A stretch of 46,854 nucleotides of DNA from Symbiobacterium thermophilum (GTDB lineage Bacteria; Bacillota; Sulfobacillia; UBA995): positions 1 through 46,854 of the forward strand of contig DYFO01000001.1 of assembly GCA_020725145.1 (NCBI GenBank), in the 5' to 3' direction. Each line of letters starts with the position of its first letter. Positions within the stretch are counted from its first letter, which is position 1. This document shows, in pieces, positions 33,705 through 42,261 of this stretch. The notes under the pieces were generated by a model. That model searched no databases. It had not been told where the DNA came from and saw only the letters and a program-made list of their open reading frames with translations. A program made the translations under genes and the position numbers.

Positions 33705-34145
33705 GTGGAGCTCGAACGCCCCGGTACCGACCTTGTGCGGTGGCGCGATGAGCTTTATCGCTGGCTCGATTGGACGGCGGGCAGGCTGCGGGGCGCGGGC
33801 GGTTTCCCCTTCGCACCGAGCGTCGACCTGTATCAGACCGACGACGCCGTGATCCTCGAGGCCGAGCTGCCGGGAGCGGACCCCGAACGGCTGGAAGTGC
33901 TGGTGGGCGAGGACGTGGTGACCCTGCGCGGCGCCCTCCGGGAAGAGACCGAACGCCGCGAGGCGGGTTATGTCTATCGCGAGCGCCGCCAGGGCGCTTT
34001 CCACCGCCAGCTGCCCCTGCCCGCCGGCGTGGACATCGAGGCCTGTCACGCCGAGTACCGTGACGGCATCCTCCGTCTCACCATGCCCAAGACCGACGAG
34101 GCCCGACGTCGTGCCCGTCGCGTGCCGATAGACGTCCGGCAGTAA
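33705..34145 (+). CDS. Hsp20/alpha-crystallin small heat-shock protein
   Basis: This is a 146-residue protein with a short N-terminal arm and the alpha-crystallin domain (about 38-135). Visible are PSVDLYQTDDAVILEAELPG (in parts PSVDLYQ and LEAELPGAD), ERRQGAFHRQLPLP and DGILRLTMPK. It acts as an ATP-independent holdase. The start is GTG 33705 after GGGGGATG. No CIRCE or other heat-shock operator was seen in the 55 bases upstream. Confidence 0.92.
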   Translation: MELERPGTDLVRWRDELYRWLDWTAGRLRGAGGFPFAPSVDLYQTDDAVILEAELPGADPERLEVLVGEDVVTLRGALREETERREAGYVYRERRQGAFHRQLPLPAGVDIEACHAEYRDGILRLTMPKTDEARRRARRVPIDVRQ

Positions 34146-34227
34146 CCCTTCGCTTCGCCGCAGGCAGGAATTCCTCCCGTCGACACCAAATGCTACCCGC
34201 ATGTCTGTCGCTGGGAGGTTGCCCCGG

Positions 34228-35289
34228 GTGAACGTTCGAGATCTGCTGAAGCTTCTGAGCACGTCACCGGGCGTTTCCGGGTTCGAGCACCACGTGGCCG
34301 CCCTGATCGAGGAGGCCTGGTCGGGACTTGCCGACGCGGTCTGGCGCGACCGCCTGGGCAACGTGGTAGCCGTCAAGCGGGCCACCGAACAGGGACCCGG
34401 GCGGCGGCCGCGGCTCATGCTGGCCGCCCACATGGACGAGATAGGCCTGCTGGTCACCCGGGTGGAGAAGGAAGGATTTCTGCGTTTTGGCGCGGTGGAC
34501 CAGGTTGACCCCCGCGTCCTCCTGGGCAAGGAGGTCACCGTGCACGGGCGACGCGACCTGGCGGGGGTGATCGGCCTCAGGCCACCGCACATGCTGGGGC
34601 CGGAGGAGCGTCGTAAGCTGCCCAAACTCGAAGACCTCTTCATCGACATCGGCTATGGCGGCGACACGGCACGCGAGCTGGTGGCCGTCGGCGACCCGGT
34701 GACGCTCAAGGCGGAGCTGTGGGAACTCAAGGGCGGCTTGCTGGCCGGCAAGGCGTTCGACGACCGGGTAGGGGTGGCCGTCCTTCACGGGTGTCTTGGG
34801 GAGCTTGCAAGGTTGCGCCACGGCGCCGACGTCTGCGTGGTCGCCACCGTGCAGGAGGAGGTGGGCATGCGCGGGGCCCGCGTAGGCACCTGGGCGCTGG
34901 AGCCCGACCTCGCGGTCGCGGTGGACGTGTGCCTGGGCGACGGCCCCGGGATACCGGAAGACGCAGGCTGGCCCCTGGGTAAGGGACCGGTGATCACGGT
35001 GGGGGCGAACGTGCACCCGGTGCTGCAACACGAACTTGCGTCGCTGGCCCAGGAGCTCAACCTTCCCTACCAGGTGGAGGCAGCACCCGCAGCCACCGGT
35101 ACCGACGCCTGGGTCATGCAGGTCACCGGCGCGGGCATACCCACCGCCCTGGTCTCCATCCCCTGCCGGTACATGCACTCCGCGGTCGAGACGGTGGCGC
35201 TGGCCGACGTCGCCGCCGCCTCGCGCCTGCTCGCCCACTTCGCCGCCCGCTGCGACGCCGCCTACCTGGAGGGACTGCGATGGGAGTAG
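34228..35289 (+). CDS. M42 family aminopeptidase (1 of 3)
   Basis: This is a 353-residue dinuclear metallo-aminopeptidase of the TET/FrvX type. The metal and catalytic set is complete: His68 and Asp70 (AAHMDE), Asp178/179 (FDDR), Glu210-Glu211 (QEEVG), Asp233 (AVDV) and His317 (YMHS). Members form 12-subunit tetrahedral particles and trim peptides left by proteasome or Lon-type proteases; some act as glucanases. GTG 34228 has GGGAGG nine bases upstream, better than the ATG at 34201. It overlaps the next M42 gene by 10 bases. Confidence 0.9.
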   Translation: MNVRDLLKLLSTSPGVSGFEHHVAALIEEAWSGLADAVWRDRLGNVVAVKRATEQGPGRRPRLMLAAHMDEIGLLVTRVEKEGFLRFGAVDQVDPRVLLGKEVTVHGRRDLAGVIGLRPPHMLGPEERRKLPKLEDLFIDIGYGGDTARELVAVGDPVTLKAELWELKGGLLAGKAFDDRVGVAVLHGCLGELARLRHGADVCVVATVQEEVGMRGARVGTWALEPDLAVAVDVCLGDGPGIPEDAGWPLGKGPVITVGANVHPVLQHELASLAQELNLPYQVEAAPAATGTDAWVMQVTGAGIPTALVSIPCRYMHSAVETVALADVAAASRLLAHFAARCDAAYLEGLRWE

Positions 35290-36365
35290 GGAATCACGAG
35301 CACCTGCGACGGCTGCTTTCGCGGCTCTCGGACGCCAGGGGAGTCTCGGGCGACGAGCGCGAGGTCCGCGCGGTCCTGCGCGAGGAACTCGGAGAGCTGG
35401 CCGAAGGGGCAAAGGTGGATGCCCTCGGCAACCTTCTGGTGACCCGGCGCTTCCCGGGGAAGGGAACGCCGGTCCGAGTGATGCTGGCCGCCCACATGGA
35501 CGAGGTGGGGTTGATGGTGACCCACCTTGACAAAAGCGGCCGCCTGCGTTTTGCCCCCGTCGGCGGCATCGACCTCCGTATCCTGCCCGCGCTGCCGGTG
35601 CTGGTGGGGCCGGACCGCGTGCCCGGAGTCATCGGGCTGGAGACGGTGTACCGCGAGGATACCGCCGAACAGCCGGGGCCTCCCCGGCTCCGGGACCTCA
35701 CCATCGACATCGGGTGCCCAAGCCGCGAGGAGGCCGGGCGGTGGGTCAAGGTTGGGGACCGGGTGACCTTTGCCACCGCCGCCCGGGAGTTCGGCGACGG
35801 CCTGGTGCTGGCCAAAGCCCTGGACAACCGCGCCGGCTGCGCGGTGCTGGTGGAGTTGCTCAAGGGCAACTACCCCGGCGTTGAGCTTGCGGCCGCCTTC
35901 ACGGTTCAAGAGGAGGTGGGCCTGCGCGGTGCGCGGGTGGCCGCCCACGCCCTGGCTCCCGACGTCGGTCTGGCGCTGGAGGGTACGGTTTGTGCCGACC
36001 TGCCCGGGGTGGACGAGGCCTCCCACGTGACCCGACTGGGCGCGGGCCCGGCGCTTAGCCTGATGGATGCCGCTTCGGTGGCCAACCGGTCCATGGTCGA
36101 GGTGCTGACCGACACCGCCCGCCACCTGGGCATCCCCTACCAGTTCAGACGCTTCGCCGCTGGAGGCAACGACGCCGGAGCCATCAGCCTGGCCTTGGAG
36201 GGAGTTCCCACCGCTTCGGTGTCGGTACCCTGCCGCTACATCCACGGTCCGGCCGCCGTAGCGGCGATCGAAGACGTGGCCGCCGCCATCCGCCTGGTTT
36301 CCGCTTTCCTGTGCCGGGTCGGCGACGAGGGGCTGCGCTTCAGGGATGAAGGAGGGGCGACATGA
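35280..36365 (+). CDS. M42 family aminopeptidase (2 of 3)
   Basis: This is a 361-residue paralogue. Ligands are His72/Asp74 (AAHMDE), Asp182 (LDNR, with Asn where the others have a second Asp), Glu211-Glu212 (QEEVG) and His322 (YIHG). At the fifth position it has LALEGT with Glu234 instead of the VDV aspartate of its neighbours, a known variation within M42. This subunit probably differs in specificity. It is co-translated with the genes on both sides (10-base and 4-base overlaps). Confidence 0.9.
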   Translation: MGVGNHEHLRRLLSRLSDARGVSGDEREVRAVLREELGELAEGAKVDALGNLLVTRRFPGKGTPVRVMLAAHMDEVGLMVTHLDKSGRLRFAPVGGIDLRILPALPVLVGPDRVPGVIGLETVYREDTAEQPGPPRLRDLTIDIGCPSREEAGRWVKVGDRVTFATAAREFGDGLVLAKALDNRAGCAVLVELLKGNYPGVELAAAFTVQEEVGLRGARVAAHALAPDVGLALEGTVCADLPGVDEASHVTRLGAGPALSLMDAASVANRSMVEVLTDTARHLGIPYQFRRFAAGGNDAGAISLALEGVPTASVSVPCRYIHGPAAVAAIEDVAAAIRLVSAFLCRVGDEGLRFRDEGGAT

Positions 36366-37348
36366 AGGAACTTATCGCCAGGCTCACGCAAAGCTATGGG
36401 CCTTCCGGCCAGGAGGGGGAGGTCCGCCGGCGCATCGCCGAGGAGATCCGGCCCCACGTCGACGGGTTGCGCACCGACGCGCTGGGCAACCTCATCGCCT
36501 GGAAGGACGCCGGCAAGGGACCACGGGTGATGCTGGCGGCCCACATGGACGAGCTCGGCCTCATGGTCACCCACATTGACGAGCAGGGCTTTGTGCGTTA
36601 CGCGCCGGTGGGAGGCCTCGGGCACCTTGGCCTGCCGGGGCAGCGCGTGATCTTCCCGGGAGGCCGGATAGGGGTCGTCGCCGCGGAGCGCGTGGAAGAC
36701 GTAAAGGAACTCAAGCACGAAAAGCTCTACATCGACCTCGGCGCCGCCGACCGCGCGGGGGCGCCGGTGGCGGTGGGCGATGTGGCGGTGTTCCACCGTC
36801 CCCTGGAGACGGCCGGCACCCGGCTGATCGGCAAGGCCCTGGACGACCGCGTGGGGTGTGCGGTGCTGGTGGAGGTGGCGCGCAGGCTGACCTCCTCGGC
36901 GGTCCGGGCGTACTTCGTGTTCACCGTGCAGGAGGAGCTCGGTTTGCGTGGGGCGCGCACGTCGGCCTACGGCATCGAGCCCGACCTGGCGGTGGCGGTC
37001 GACGTTACCGCCACCGGCGACACGCCGAAGGCGGCGGTCATGGAGGTCTCGCTGGGCAAGGGGCCGGCGGTGAAGGTGAAGGACTCCAGCCTGATCTGCC
37101 ACCCCGAGGTGCGCCAGGCGCTGGAAGAGGCAGCGGCGACGGCCGCGGTGCCGTTCCAGCGGGAGGTACTGGAAAGGGGAGGCACCGACGCCGGCGTCAT
37201 CGCCCTGACCCGGACGGGCGTGCCGTCGGGGGTGGTGTCCATCCCCACGCGTTATCTGCACACACCTTCGGAGATGGCCGACCTGGCCGACGTCGAGGGA
37301 GCGGTGAGAGTACTCCTGGCTTTTCTCTCACGTTCGACGGGCGCCTGA
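36362..37348 (+). CDS. M42 family aminopeptidase (3 of 3)
   Basis: This is a 328-residue member, the shortest of the three. The active site is complete: His61/Asp63 (AAHMDE), Asp161/162 (LDDR), Glu191-Glu192 (QEELG), Asp214 (AVDV) and His300 (YLHT). The start ATG overlaps the previous stop in ATGA. Three co-translated subunits could form mixed particles, as shown for archaeal TET2/TET3. This is inference, not visible in the sequence. Confidence 0.9.
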   Translation: MKELIARLTQSYGPSGQEGEVRRRIAEEIRPHVDGLRTDALGNLIAWKDAGKGPRVMLAAHMDELGLMVTHIDEQGFVRYAPVGGLGHLGLPGQRVIFPGGRIGVVAAERVEDVKELKHEKLYIDLGAADRAGAPVAVGDVAVFHRPLETAGTRLIGKALDDRVGCAVLVEVARRLTSSAVRAYFVFTVQEELGLRGARTSAYGIEPDLAVAVDVTATGDTPKAAVMEVSLGKGPAVKVKDSSLICHPEVRQALEEAAATAAVPFQREVLERGGTDAGVIALTRTGVPSGVVSIPTRYLHTPSEMADLADVEGAVRVLLAFLSRSTGA

Positions 37349-37370
37349 GGATTAGACAGGATCTGACGGC

Positions 37371-37427
37371 AATGAAGCGAATAGTTAACGGTTGCGTCTT
37401 CCAGGTGAGGCGCGGGGAAGGATGGTG
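37371..37427 (+). CDS. Possible 18-codon upstream ORF before pilB
   Basis: ATG 37371 opens an 18-codon frame (MKRIVNGCVFQVRRGEGW) ending at TGA, six bases before the pilB TTG. An AGGA lies about ten bases before the ATG. It could be a small peptide or leader ORF coupling translation into pilB, or chance. Confidence 0.2.
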
Positions 37428-37432
37428 AGAGT

Positions 37433-39106
37433 TTGCGTCTCCTGCGACAGCGGCTTGGAGAAGTCCTGGTAGAGGCCAAGGTCATCACCCAGGAGCAACT
37501 CGAGGCTGCGCTAGAGCTGCAGCGCAACTCCGGCCTCCGCCTCGGCGAGATCCTGGTCAGCATGGGTGCCGTCACCGAGACGGACATCGCCAGGACGCTC
37601 GCCCGCCAGCTGGGCATGAAGTTCGTCAACCCGGCCGACCTCAAGGTCCAGCCGGCGGTGGCCCGGCTCATCTCCGAGCAGGCGGCCAAGCGCTACCGTG
37701 CCATCCCCGTGGACCGCCGTGGCAATACGCTTACGCTGGCGATGGCCGATCCGCTGAACGTCTTCGCCCTGGACGACATCGCCTTCATGACCGGGTGCGA
37801 GATCGACCCGGTGGTCACCACCGAGCGCGGCATCCTCCGGGCCATCGAGCAGGCCTACCGCATCGAGACCATCATGGAGGAAAAGCCCCCCGCCGAGGAG
37901 GACGCGGAAACCGCGCGCCTGCGGGAGCTGGTGGAGGAAGCCCCTATCGTCCGCCTGGTCAGCAACATCATCGATCAGGCGCTCGAGGAACGGGCCAGCG
38001 ACATCCACATCGAGGCCCTGGAGGACCGCGTGCAGGTGCGCTTCCGGATCGACGGTCTGCTCCGCGAGGTGATGTCCCCGCCCAGGAGCGTCCACGGGGC
38101 GGTGGTCTCGCGCATCAAGATCATGGCCTCCATGGACATCGCCGAGCGGCGGGTTCCGCAGGACGGCCGCATCCAGATCAAGGACGAAAAGCGCGACGTG
38201 GACATCCGCGTCTCCACGCTGCCCACCATCTTCGGCGAGAAGGTGGTGATGCGCCTCCTGGACAAGTCGCGGGCCATCACCAGCCTTGAGGAGCTGGGGT
38301 TCCTTCCCGACATCCTGAGCCGCTTCCGGCAGGCGATCCGTCGCCCCTACGGCATCATGCTGGTGTGCGGCCCCACCGGGAGCGGCAAGACCACCACGCT
38401 CATGGCGGCCCTGCGCGAGCTGAACTCGCCCACCCAGAACATCATCACCATCGAGGACCCCGTGGAGTACCAGATCCCCGGGGTAAATCAGATCCAGACC
38501 AACGAGAAGGTGGGCCTCACCTTCGCCACCGGCCTTCGCGCCATCCTGCGGCAGGACCCCAACATCGTGATGGTGGGTGAGATCCGGGACAGCGAGACGG
38601 CCGAGATCGCCATCCGGGCGGCCCTCACCGGCCACCTGGTGCTGAGCACCATCCACACCAACGAAGCCGCAGGCGCCATACCCCGGCTCATCGACATGGG
38701 GGTCGAGCCCTTCCTGGTGGCCTCCTCGCTGACCGCCGTGCTGGCCCAGCGCCTGGCGCGCACCATCTGCCGCCGCTGCAAGGAGCCTTACGAGCTTGCT
38801 CCCGACGCGCCGGAAAGACTGGCGGCCGGCCTGCCGACCGACCGGCCGATCACCGCTTACACCGGTAAGGGCTGTCCATATTGCGGCAACACCGGATACC
38901 GCGGGCGGACGGCCATCCACGAGTTCTTGCCGGTGACCCGGGAGATACGGGCGGCCATCTCCGACCGCGTAGCGTCGGCCACCCTGCAGGAGATCGCCAC
39001 CCGCATGGGTATGCGTCCCCTGCTGCAGGATGGCGTGGCCAAGGCCCTCAAGGGCGTCACCACCCTCGAAGAGGTGCTCAGGGTGGCCTGGAGCGAAGAG
39101 GACTAG
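37433..39106 (+). CDS. pilB: Type IV pilus assembly ATPase PilB (GspE family)
   Basis: This is a 557-residue hexameric secretion ATPase that powers pilus extension. The N-terminal MshEN domain (about 1-140, with LGEILVSMGAVTETDIARTL-type sequence) binds cyclic di-GMP in some relatives. The ATPase core has Walker A GPTGSGKTTT (from 313), the Asp box ITIEDPVEYQ, Walker B (VMVGEIRD) and a His box (STIHTNEA). Zinc-binding CxxC pairs CRRC and CPYC are in the C-terminal part. The start is TTG 37433. It begins the pil operon, 84 bases after the M42 cluster. Confidence 0.95.
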   Translation: MRLLRQRLGEVLVEAKVITQEQLEAALELQRNSGLRLGEILVSMGAVTETDIARTLARQLGMKFVNPADLKVQPAVARLISEQAAKRYRAIPVDRRGNTLTLAMADPLNVFALDDIAFMTGCEIDPVVTTERGILRAIEQAYRIETIMEEKPPAEEDAETARLRELVEEAPIVRLVSNIIDQALEERASDIHIEALEDRVQVRFRIDGLLREVMSPPRSVHGAVVSRIKIMASMDIAERRVPQDGRIQIKDEKRDVDIRVSTLPTIFGEKVVMRLLDKSRAITSLEELGFLPDILSRFRQAIRRPYGIMLVCGPTGSGKTTTLMAALRELNSPTQNIITIEDPVEYQIPGVNQIQTNEKVGLTFATGLRAILRQDPNIVMVGEIRDSETAEIAIRAALTGHLVLSTIHTNEAAGAIPRLIDMGVEPFLVASSLTAVLAQRLARTICRRCKEPYELAPDAPERLAAGLPTDRPITAYTGKGCPYCGNTGYRGRTAIHEFLPVTREIRAAISDRVASATLQEIATRMGMRPLLQDGVAKALKGVTTLEEVLRVAWSEED

Positions 39107-39131
39107 GGCCGACGGGAGGGACACAGGACCT

Positions 39132-40226
39132 GTGCGAGCCGAAGACCTGCTCAAAGAAGCGGTGGCAAGACATGCCTCCGACCTTCACCTGACGGTCGAA
39201 AGTCCCCCGGTGATCCGGGTGCACGGTGACCTCCAGCGCCTCGGCAGCGAGGTGCTGCACGCGGCGGACACCCGCCGTCTGCTCTATGAGCTGATGAACG
39301 AGGAGCAGGCCAACCGCTTCGAGGCCGACGGCGAGGTGGACTTCTCCTACAGCATCTCCGGGGTCGCCCGCTTCCGGATCAACGGCTACCGCCAGCGCGG
39401 TTCGGCAGGGGTTGCCGCCCGCGTCATCTCCGCCGAGATCAAGAGCCTGCGGGCCCTGGGGCTGCCCGAGACCCTCGGCAACCTGGCGCGCCGCCCCAAG
39501 GGCCTGGTCCTGGTCACCGGGCCCACCGGCAGCGGCAAGACCACCACCCTTGCCGCCATGATCGACCTCATCAACTCCGAGTTCGAGTACCACATCATCA
39601 CCCTCGAAGACCCCATCGAGTACCTTCACCGCCACAAGCGCAGCATCGTCAACCAGCGGGAGATCGGGGTCGACACCCGGTCCTTCGCCACCGGGCTGCG
39701 GGCGGCCTTGCGCGAGGACCCCAACGTCATCCTGGTGGGCGAGATGCGCGACCTCGAGACGGTGTCCATCGCCATCAGCGCCGCGGAGACGGGGCACCTG
39801 GTGTTCGCCACCCTGCACACCAACGACGCCGCCCAGACCATCGACCGCGTGGTGGACGCCTTCCCTCCCCACCAGCAGGAGCAGGTCAAGGTTCAGCTGT
39901 CCAACTGCCTGGAGGGGATCGTGGCGCAGCGCCTGCTGCCGCGTAAAGATCGCACGGGCCGGGTGGTCGCGGTCGAGATCCTGGTGGCCACGCCCGCCAT
40001 CCGCAACCTCATCCGCGAGGGCAAGACCCACCAGATACCCTCGGCCATCCAGACCGGCTCCCGCTACGGCATGCGCACCATGGACAGCTCGCTGCGGGAG
40101 CTATACCGTCAAGGCCTGATCAGCGCGGAGGAGTACGTGTTCAACGCCGCCGACCCGGTGAGCGTGGCCAAGGAGATCGGTTACCGGGATCACGCGGCGG
40201 GCCTGCGCGAGGACTCTGCCCTGTAA
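39132..40226 (+). CDS. pilT: Type IV pilus retraction ATPase PilT
   Basis: This is a 364-residue twitching-motility ATPase. It has the N-terminal DLLKEAVARHASDLHLT PAS-like region, Walker A GPTGSGKTTT (from 130), Asp box ITLEDPIEY, Walker B VILVGEMRD, His box ATLHTNDA and the PilT-specific AIRNLIREGKTHQIPSAIQTG motif (AIRNLIREGKTHQI). The start is GTG 39132 behind GGAGGG. Its presence implies a retractable pilus, so the system is likely used for movement, adhesion or DNA uptake. Confidence 0.95.
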   Translation: MRAEDLLKEAVARHASDLHLTVESPPVIRVHGDLQRLGSEVLHAADTRRLLYELMNEEQANRFEADGEVDFSYSISGVARFRINGYRQRGSAGVAARVISAEIKSLRALGLPETLGNLARRPKGLVLVTGPTGSGKTTTLAAMIDLINSEFEYHIITLEDPIEYLHRHKRSIVNQREIGVDTRSFATGLRAALREDPNVILVGEMRDLETVSIAISAAETGHLVFATLHTNDAAQTIDRVVDAFPPHQQEQVKVQLSNCLEGIVAQRLLPRKDRTGRVVAVEILVATPAIRNLIREGKTHQIPSAIQTGSRYGMRTMDSSLRELYRQGLISAEEYVFNAADPVSVAKEIGYRDHAAGLREDSAL

Positions 40227-40241
40227 TGGGGGACGGCCAAG

Positions 40242-41462
40242 ATGCCCAAGTACGCTTACCGGGCGCGCGACGAGTCGGGACGGGCGGTCCGGGGGATCAT
40301 CGAAGCCGACGATCAGGGCCGGGCCGTCGAGCGGCTGCGCGAGAAGGGCTACTACATCACACACCTGCAAGCGCGCCGCGAGCTCAAGGAGGTCCTCGCC
40401 CCCTCACGACCCCGCACCCGGGCAAAGCAGGTGCCGGTGAAGGAGCTGGCACTCTTTTGTCGCCAGTTCGGCACCATGGTGGGTGCGGGCGTTCCGGTGC
40501 TCACCAGTCTGCAGCTGCTCACCCGCCAGACCTCCAGCCCCGTGCTTCACGCGATCCTCCAGGACGTGGCCACCGAGCTTGAGGCCGGACACACGCTGGC
40601 CAGCTCTTTCTCCAAGCACGCCCGCAGCCTGCCCCCCGCCCTGGTCAACATGGTGGCCGCCGGGGAGATAGGCGGTATCCTCGAAGAGGTATTCGATCGC
40701 ATGGCCGACCATTTCGAAAAGGAGCACGCCGTCGCCCAGAAGGTGCGTTCCGCCCTGGCCTACCCGGTGGTCATCGTCGTCATGGTGATCGTGGTGGTAA
40801 TCTTCATGCTGGCCTTCGTGGTACCCAATTTCCTCGTGCTCTTTGAAAACCTGGGTACCGAACTGCCCTTGCCCACCCTGCTTTTGCTCAACGCCAGCGA
40901 GCTCGTGCGCAAAAACCTCCTGGCCATCGTGGGCGGGCTGGTGGCGGTGGCCCTGGGCCTGCGCCGCTTCCTGCAGACGGAGCGGGGAGCGGAAATGACC
41001 GACCGGCTGGTGCTGCGCGTGCCGGCGATCGGGGAGCTCGTGCTCAAGCGTTCGGTGGCCCGCTTCTGCCGCACGCTGGCCACCTTGCTCGGCAGCGGCG
41101 TACCCATCCTGGCCGCCCTCGCGGTGGTGCAGGGGACCGTGGGCAACCGCCTGGTGGCTCGGGTGGTGGAGCAGTCCCGCCAGGCGGTGCTGGACGGCTC
41201 AGCCATGTCCGGTCCCCTCCGCTCCAGCCGCCTGATCCCCCGCATGGTGTCGGAGATGGTGGCCGTCGGCGAGGAGACCGGCCAGGTGGAGTCAATGCTT
41301 TTGAAGGTGGCCGAGTTCTACGAGCGCGACATCGACGCCCTGGTGGAGCGCTTCAGTTCGGTGATCCAGCCCTTGATCATGGCGGTGCTGGGGGTGGGAA
41401 TCGGCTTTGTGCTGGTGGCGATGATCATGCCGATGTTCGAGGTGTTCGGCACCATCCAGTGA
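40242..41462 (+). CDS. pilC: Type IV pilus inner-membrane platform protein PilC
   Basis: This is a 406-residue GspF-type platform protein with two homologous cytoplasmic helical domains and three to four membrane segments. Marks are YRARDESGR at the N-terminus, LALFCRQFGTMVGAGVPVL, VNMVAAGEIGG and in the second half VARFCRTLATLLGSGVPIL with MVAVGEETGQVE. It lies 15 bases after pilT. It couples PilB/PilT force to the pilin fibre. Confidence 0.95.
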   Translation: MPKYAYRARDESGRAVRGIIEADDQGRAVERLREKGYYITHLQARRELKEVLAPSRPRTRAKQVPVKELALFCRQFGTMVGAGVPVLTSLQLLTRQTSSPVLHAILQDVATELEAGHTLASSFSKHARSLPPALVNMVAAGEIGGILEEVFDRMADHFEKEHAVAQKVRSALAYPVVIVVMVIVVVIFMLAFVVPNFLVLFENLGTELPLPTLLLLNASELVRKNLLAIVGGLVAVALGLRRFLQTERGAEMTDRLVLRVPAIGELVLKRSVARFCRTLATLLGSGVPILAALAVVQGTVGNRLVARVVEQSRQAVLDGSAMSGPLRSSRLIPRMVSEMVAVGEETGQVESMLLKVAEFYERDIDALVERFSSVIQPLIMAVLGVGIGFVLVAMIMPMFEVFGTIQ

Positions 41463-41487
41463 CCTTCCCGATAGGCGAAGATTCTGA

Positions 41488-41517
41488 TTGACAGCTTTCG
41501 CAGGAAGGTGGTATCCT
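41488..41517 (+). promoter_or_regulatory. Sigma-A-type promoter for the pilin gene
   Basis: TTGACA (41488-41493), an 18-base spacer, then TATCCT (41512-41517). The -35 is perfect and the -10 matches 4 of 6. It would give the highly needed pilins their own strong transcript inside the pil operon, starting near 41523-41525 with a ~98-base leader. Confidence 0.6.
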
Positions 41518-41571
41518 TTAGTGGTATCCCCTGGGAACATGCTGCCCAGGACACACAAAATGAAGGATACC
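41510..41571 (+). promoter_or_regulatory. GGTATCC repeats and hairpin in the pilin leader
   Basis: GGTATCC occurs at 41510-41516 and 41523-41529 (direct, 13 bases apart, overlapping the -10 and the likely start site). It appears inverted as GGATACC at 41565-41571. Between them CCTGGG (41530-41535) and CCCAGG (41545-41550) can pair around nine bases. Overlap with the promoter suggests regulator sites. It does not match the cyclic di-GMP riboswitch cores that often precede pilin genes in Clostridia. Confidence 0.35.
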
Positions 41572-41621
41572 GTCGCATCGGGGAGAATTAGCAGCGAAAA
41601 TACCGGAGGAGGTGAAATCCA

Positions 41622-42173
41622 ATGCTCAAGCTGATCCACAAGGCGACAAGGAACGAGCGGGGCTTCACCCTTATCGAGCTTCTGGTGGTGGTGGTTATCT
41701 TGGGCGTGCTGGCCACCGTCGCCATCCCCCGCGTGCTCGGCGCCATCGAGCGGGCCCGCGAGAGCAAGGCCGTGGCCGACATCCGCGTGATCGTCAGCGG
41801 TCTTGAGCGCTACTACTTCGACCACGGCGTCTATCCCACGCACCTGGGACTGCTGCGCGGCGAGTACTTGAAGAGCGACTTCGACTTCAAGAACTCCTAT
41901 GGACACATCTACTTCTACGCCGTGAAGTGGAACGTAGTAGGCGCCGTCAACCAGCCCGATCACCTGCGGCAGTTCGCCCTGGGCGACCCGACCAACCCGC
42001 CGGGTGAGTTTGCCGGCACCAACTGGACCTGGGACGGCCAGGGCGCCCGCCCCGACCTTCCCCAGGGCAGGGCCCCCGAGGACACCGCCTACTGGTGGGG
42101 GAATGGGGGGCCTACGGAGGTTCCGAGTATCGGCCCGAACAAACCAACCCGTCCCGACCTGCAATATGACTGA
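41622..42173 (+). CDS. Type IV prepilin (major pilin candidate 1)
   Basis: This is a 183-residue prepilin. A short basic leader ends at Gly14, followed by FTLIELLVVVVILGVLA with the essential Glu at +5. The globular part is of the GspG-like kind (ERYYFDHGVYPTHLGLLRG, YLKSDFDFKN) and ends GPNKPTRPDLQYD. GGAGGTG precedes the ATG, and a strong promoter lies upstream. High expression cues suggest it is the major pilin, but which of the two is major is not certain. Confidence 0.9.
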   Translation: MLKLIHKATRNERGFTLIELLVVVVILGVLATVAIPRVLGAIERARESKAVADIRVIVSGLERYYFDHGVYPTHLGLLRGEYLKSDFDFKNSYGHIYFYAVKWNVVGAVNQPDHLRQFALGDPTNPPGEFAGTNWTWDGQGARPDLPQGRAPEDTAYWWGNGGPTEVPSIGPNKPTRPDLQYD

Positions 42174-42189
42174 CGTCTGACGTGAGTCC

Positions 42190-42210
42190 GGGGGCCCCGC
42201 GAGGGCCCCC
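42190..42210 (+). terminator. GC-rich hairpin after pilin 1
   Basis: GGGGGCCC (42190-42197) and GGGCCCCC (42203-42210) form an 8-bp stem with a 5-base loop, followed by TCTCTGCTCC. The T content is low, so it may attenuate rather than stop transcription, or protect the 3' end of the pilin 1 message. Confidence 0.45.
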
Positions 42211-42261
42211 TCTCTGCTCCAAGGTCGCGATCCGCCGTGGGAAGGCCGGGAGGTAAGGGAC

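Noticed and set aside
37511-39154. A 547-codon minus-strand frame antisense to pilB
   Set aside because: pilB has complete motifs on the plus strand; the antisense frame is an artefact of GC bias.
41463-41621. Cyclic di-GMP riboswitch before the pilins
   Set aside because: The conserved cores of the GEMM-I and GEMM-II types were not found; only repeats and a small hairpin are present.
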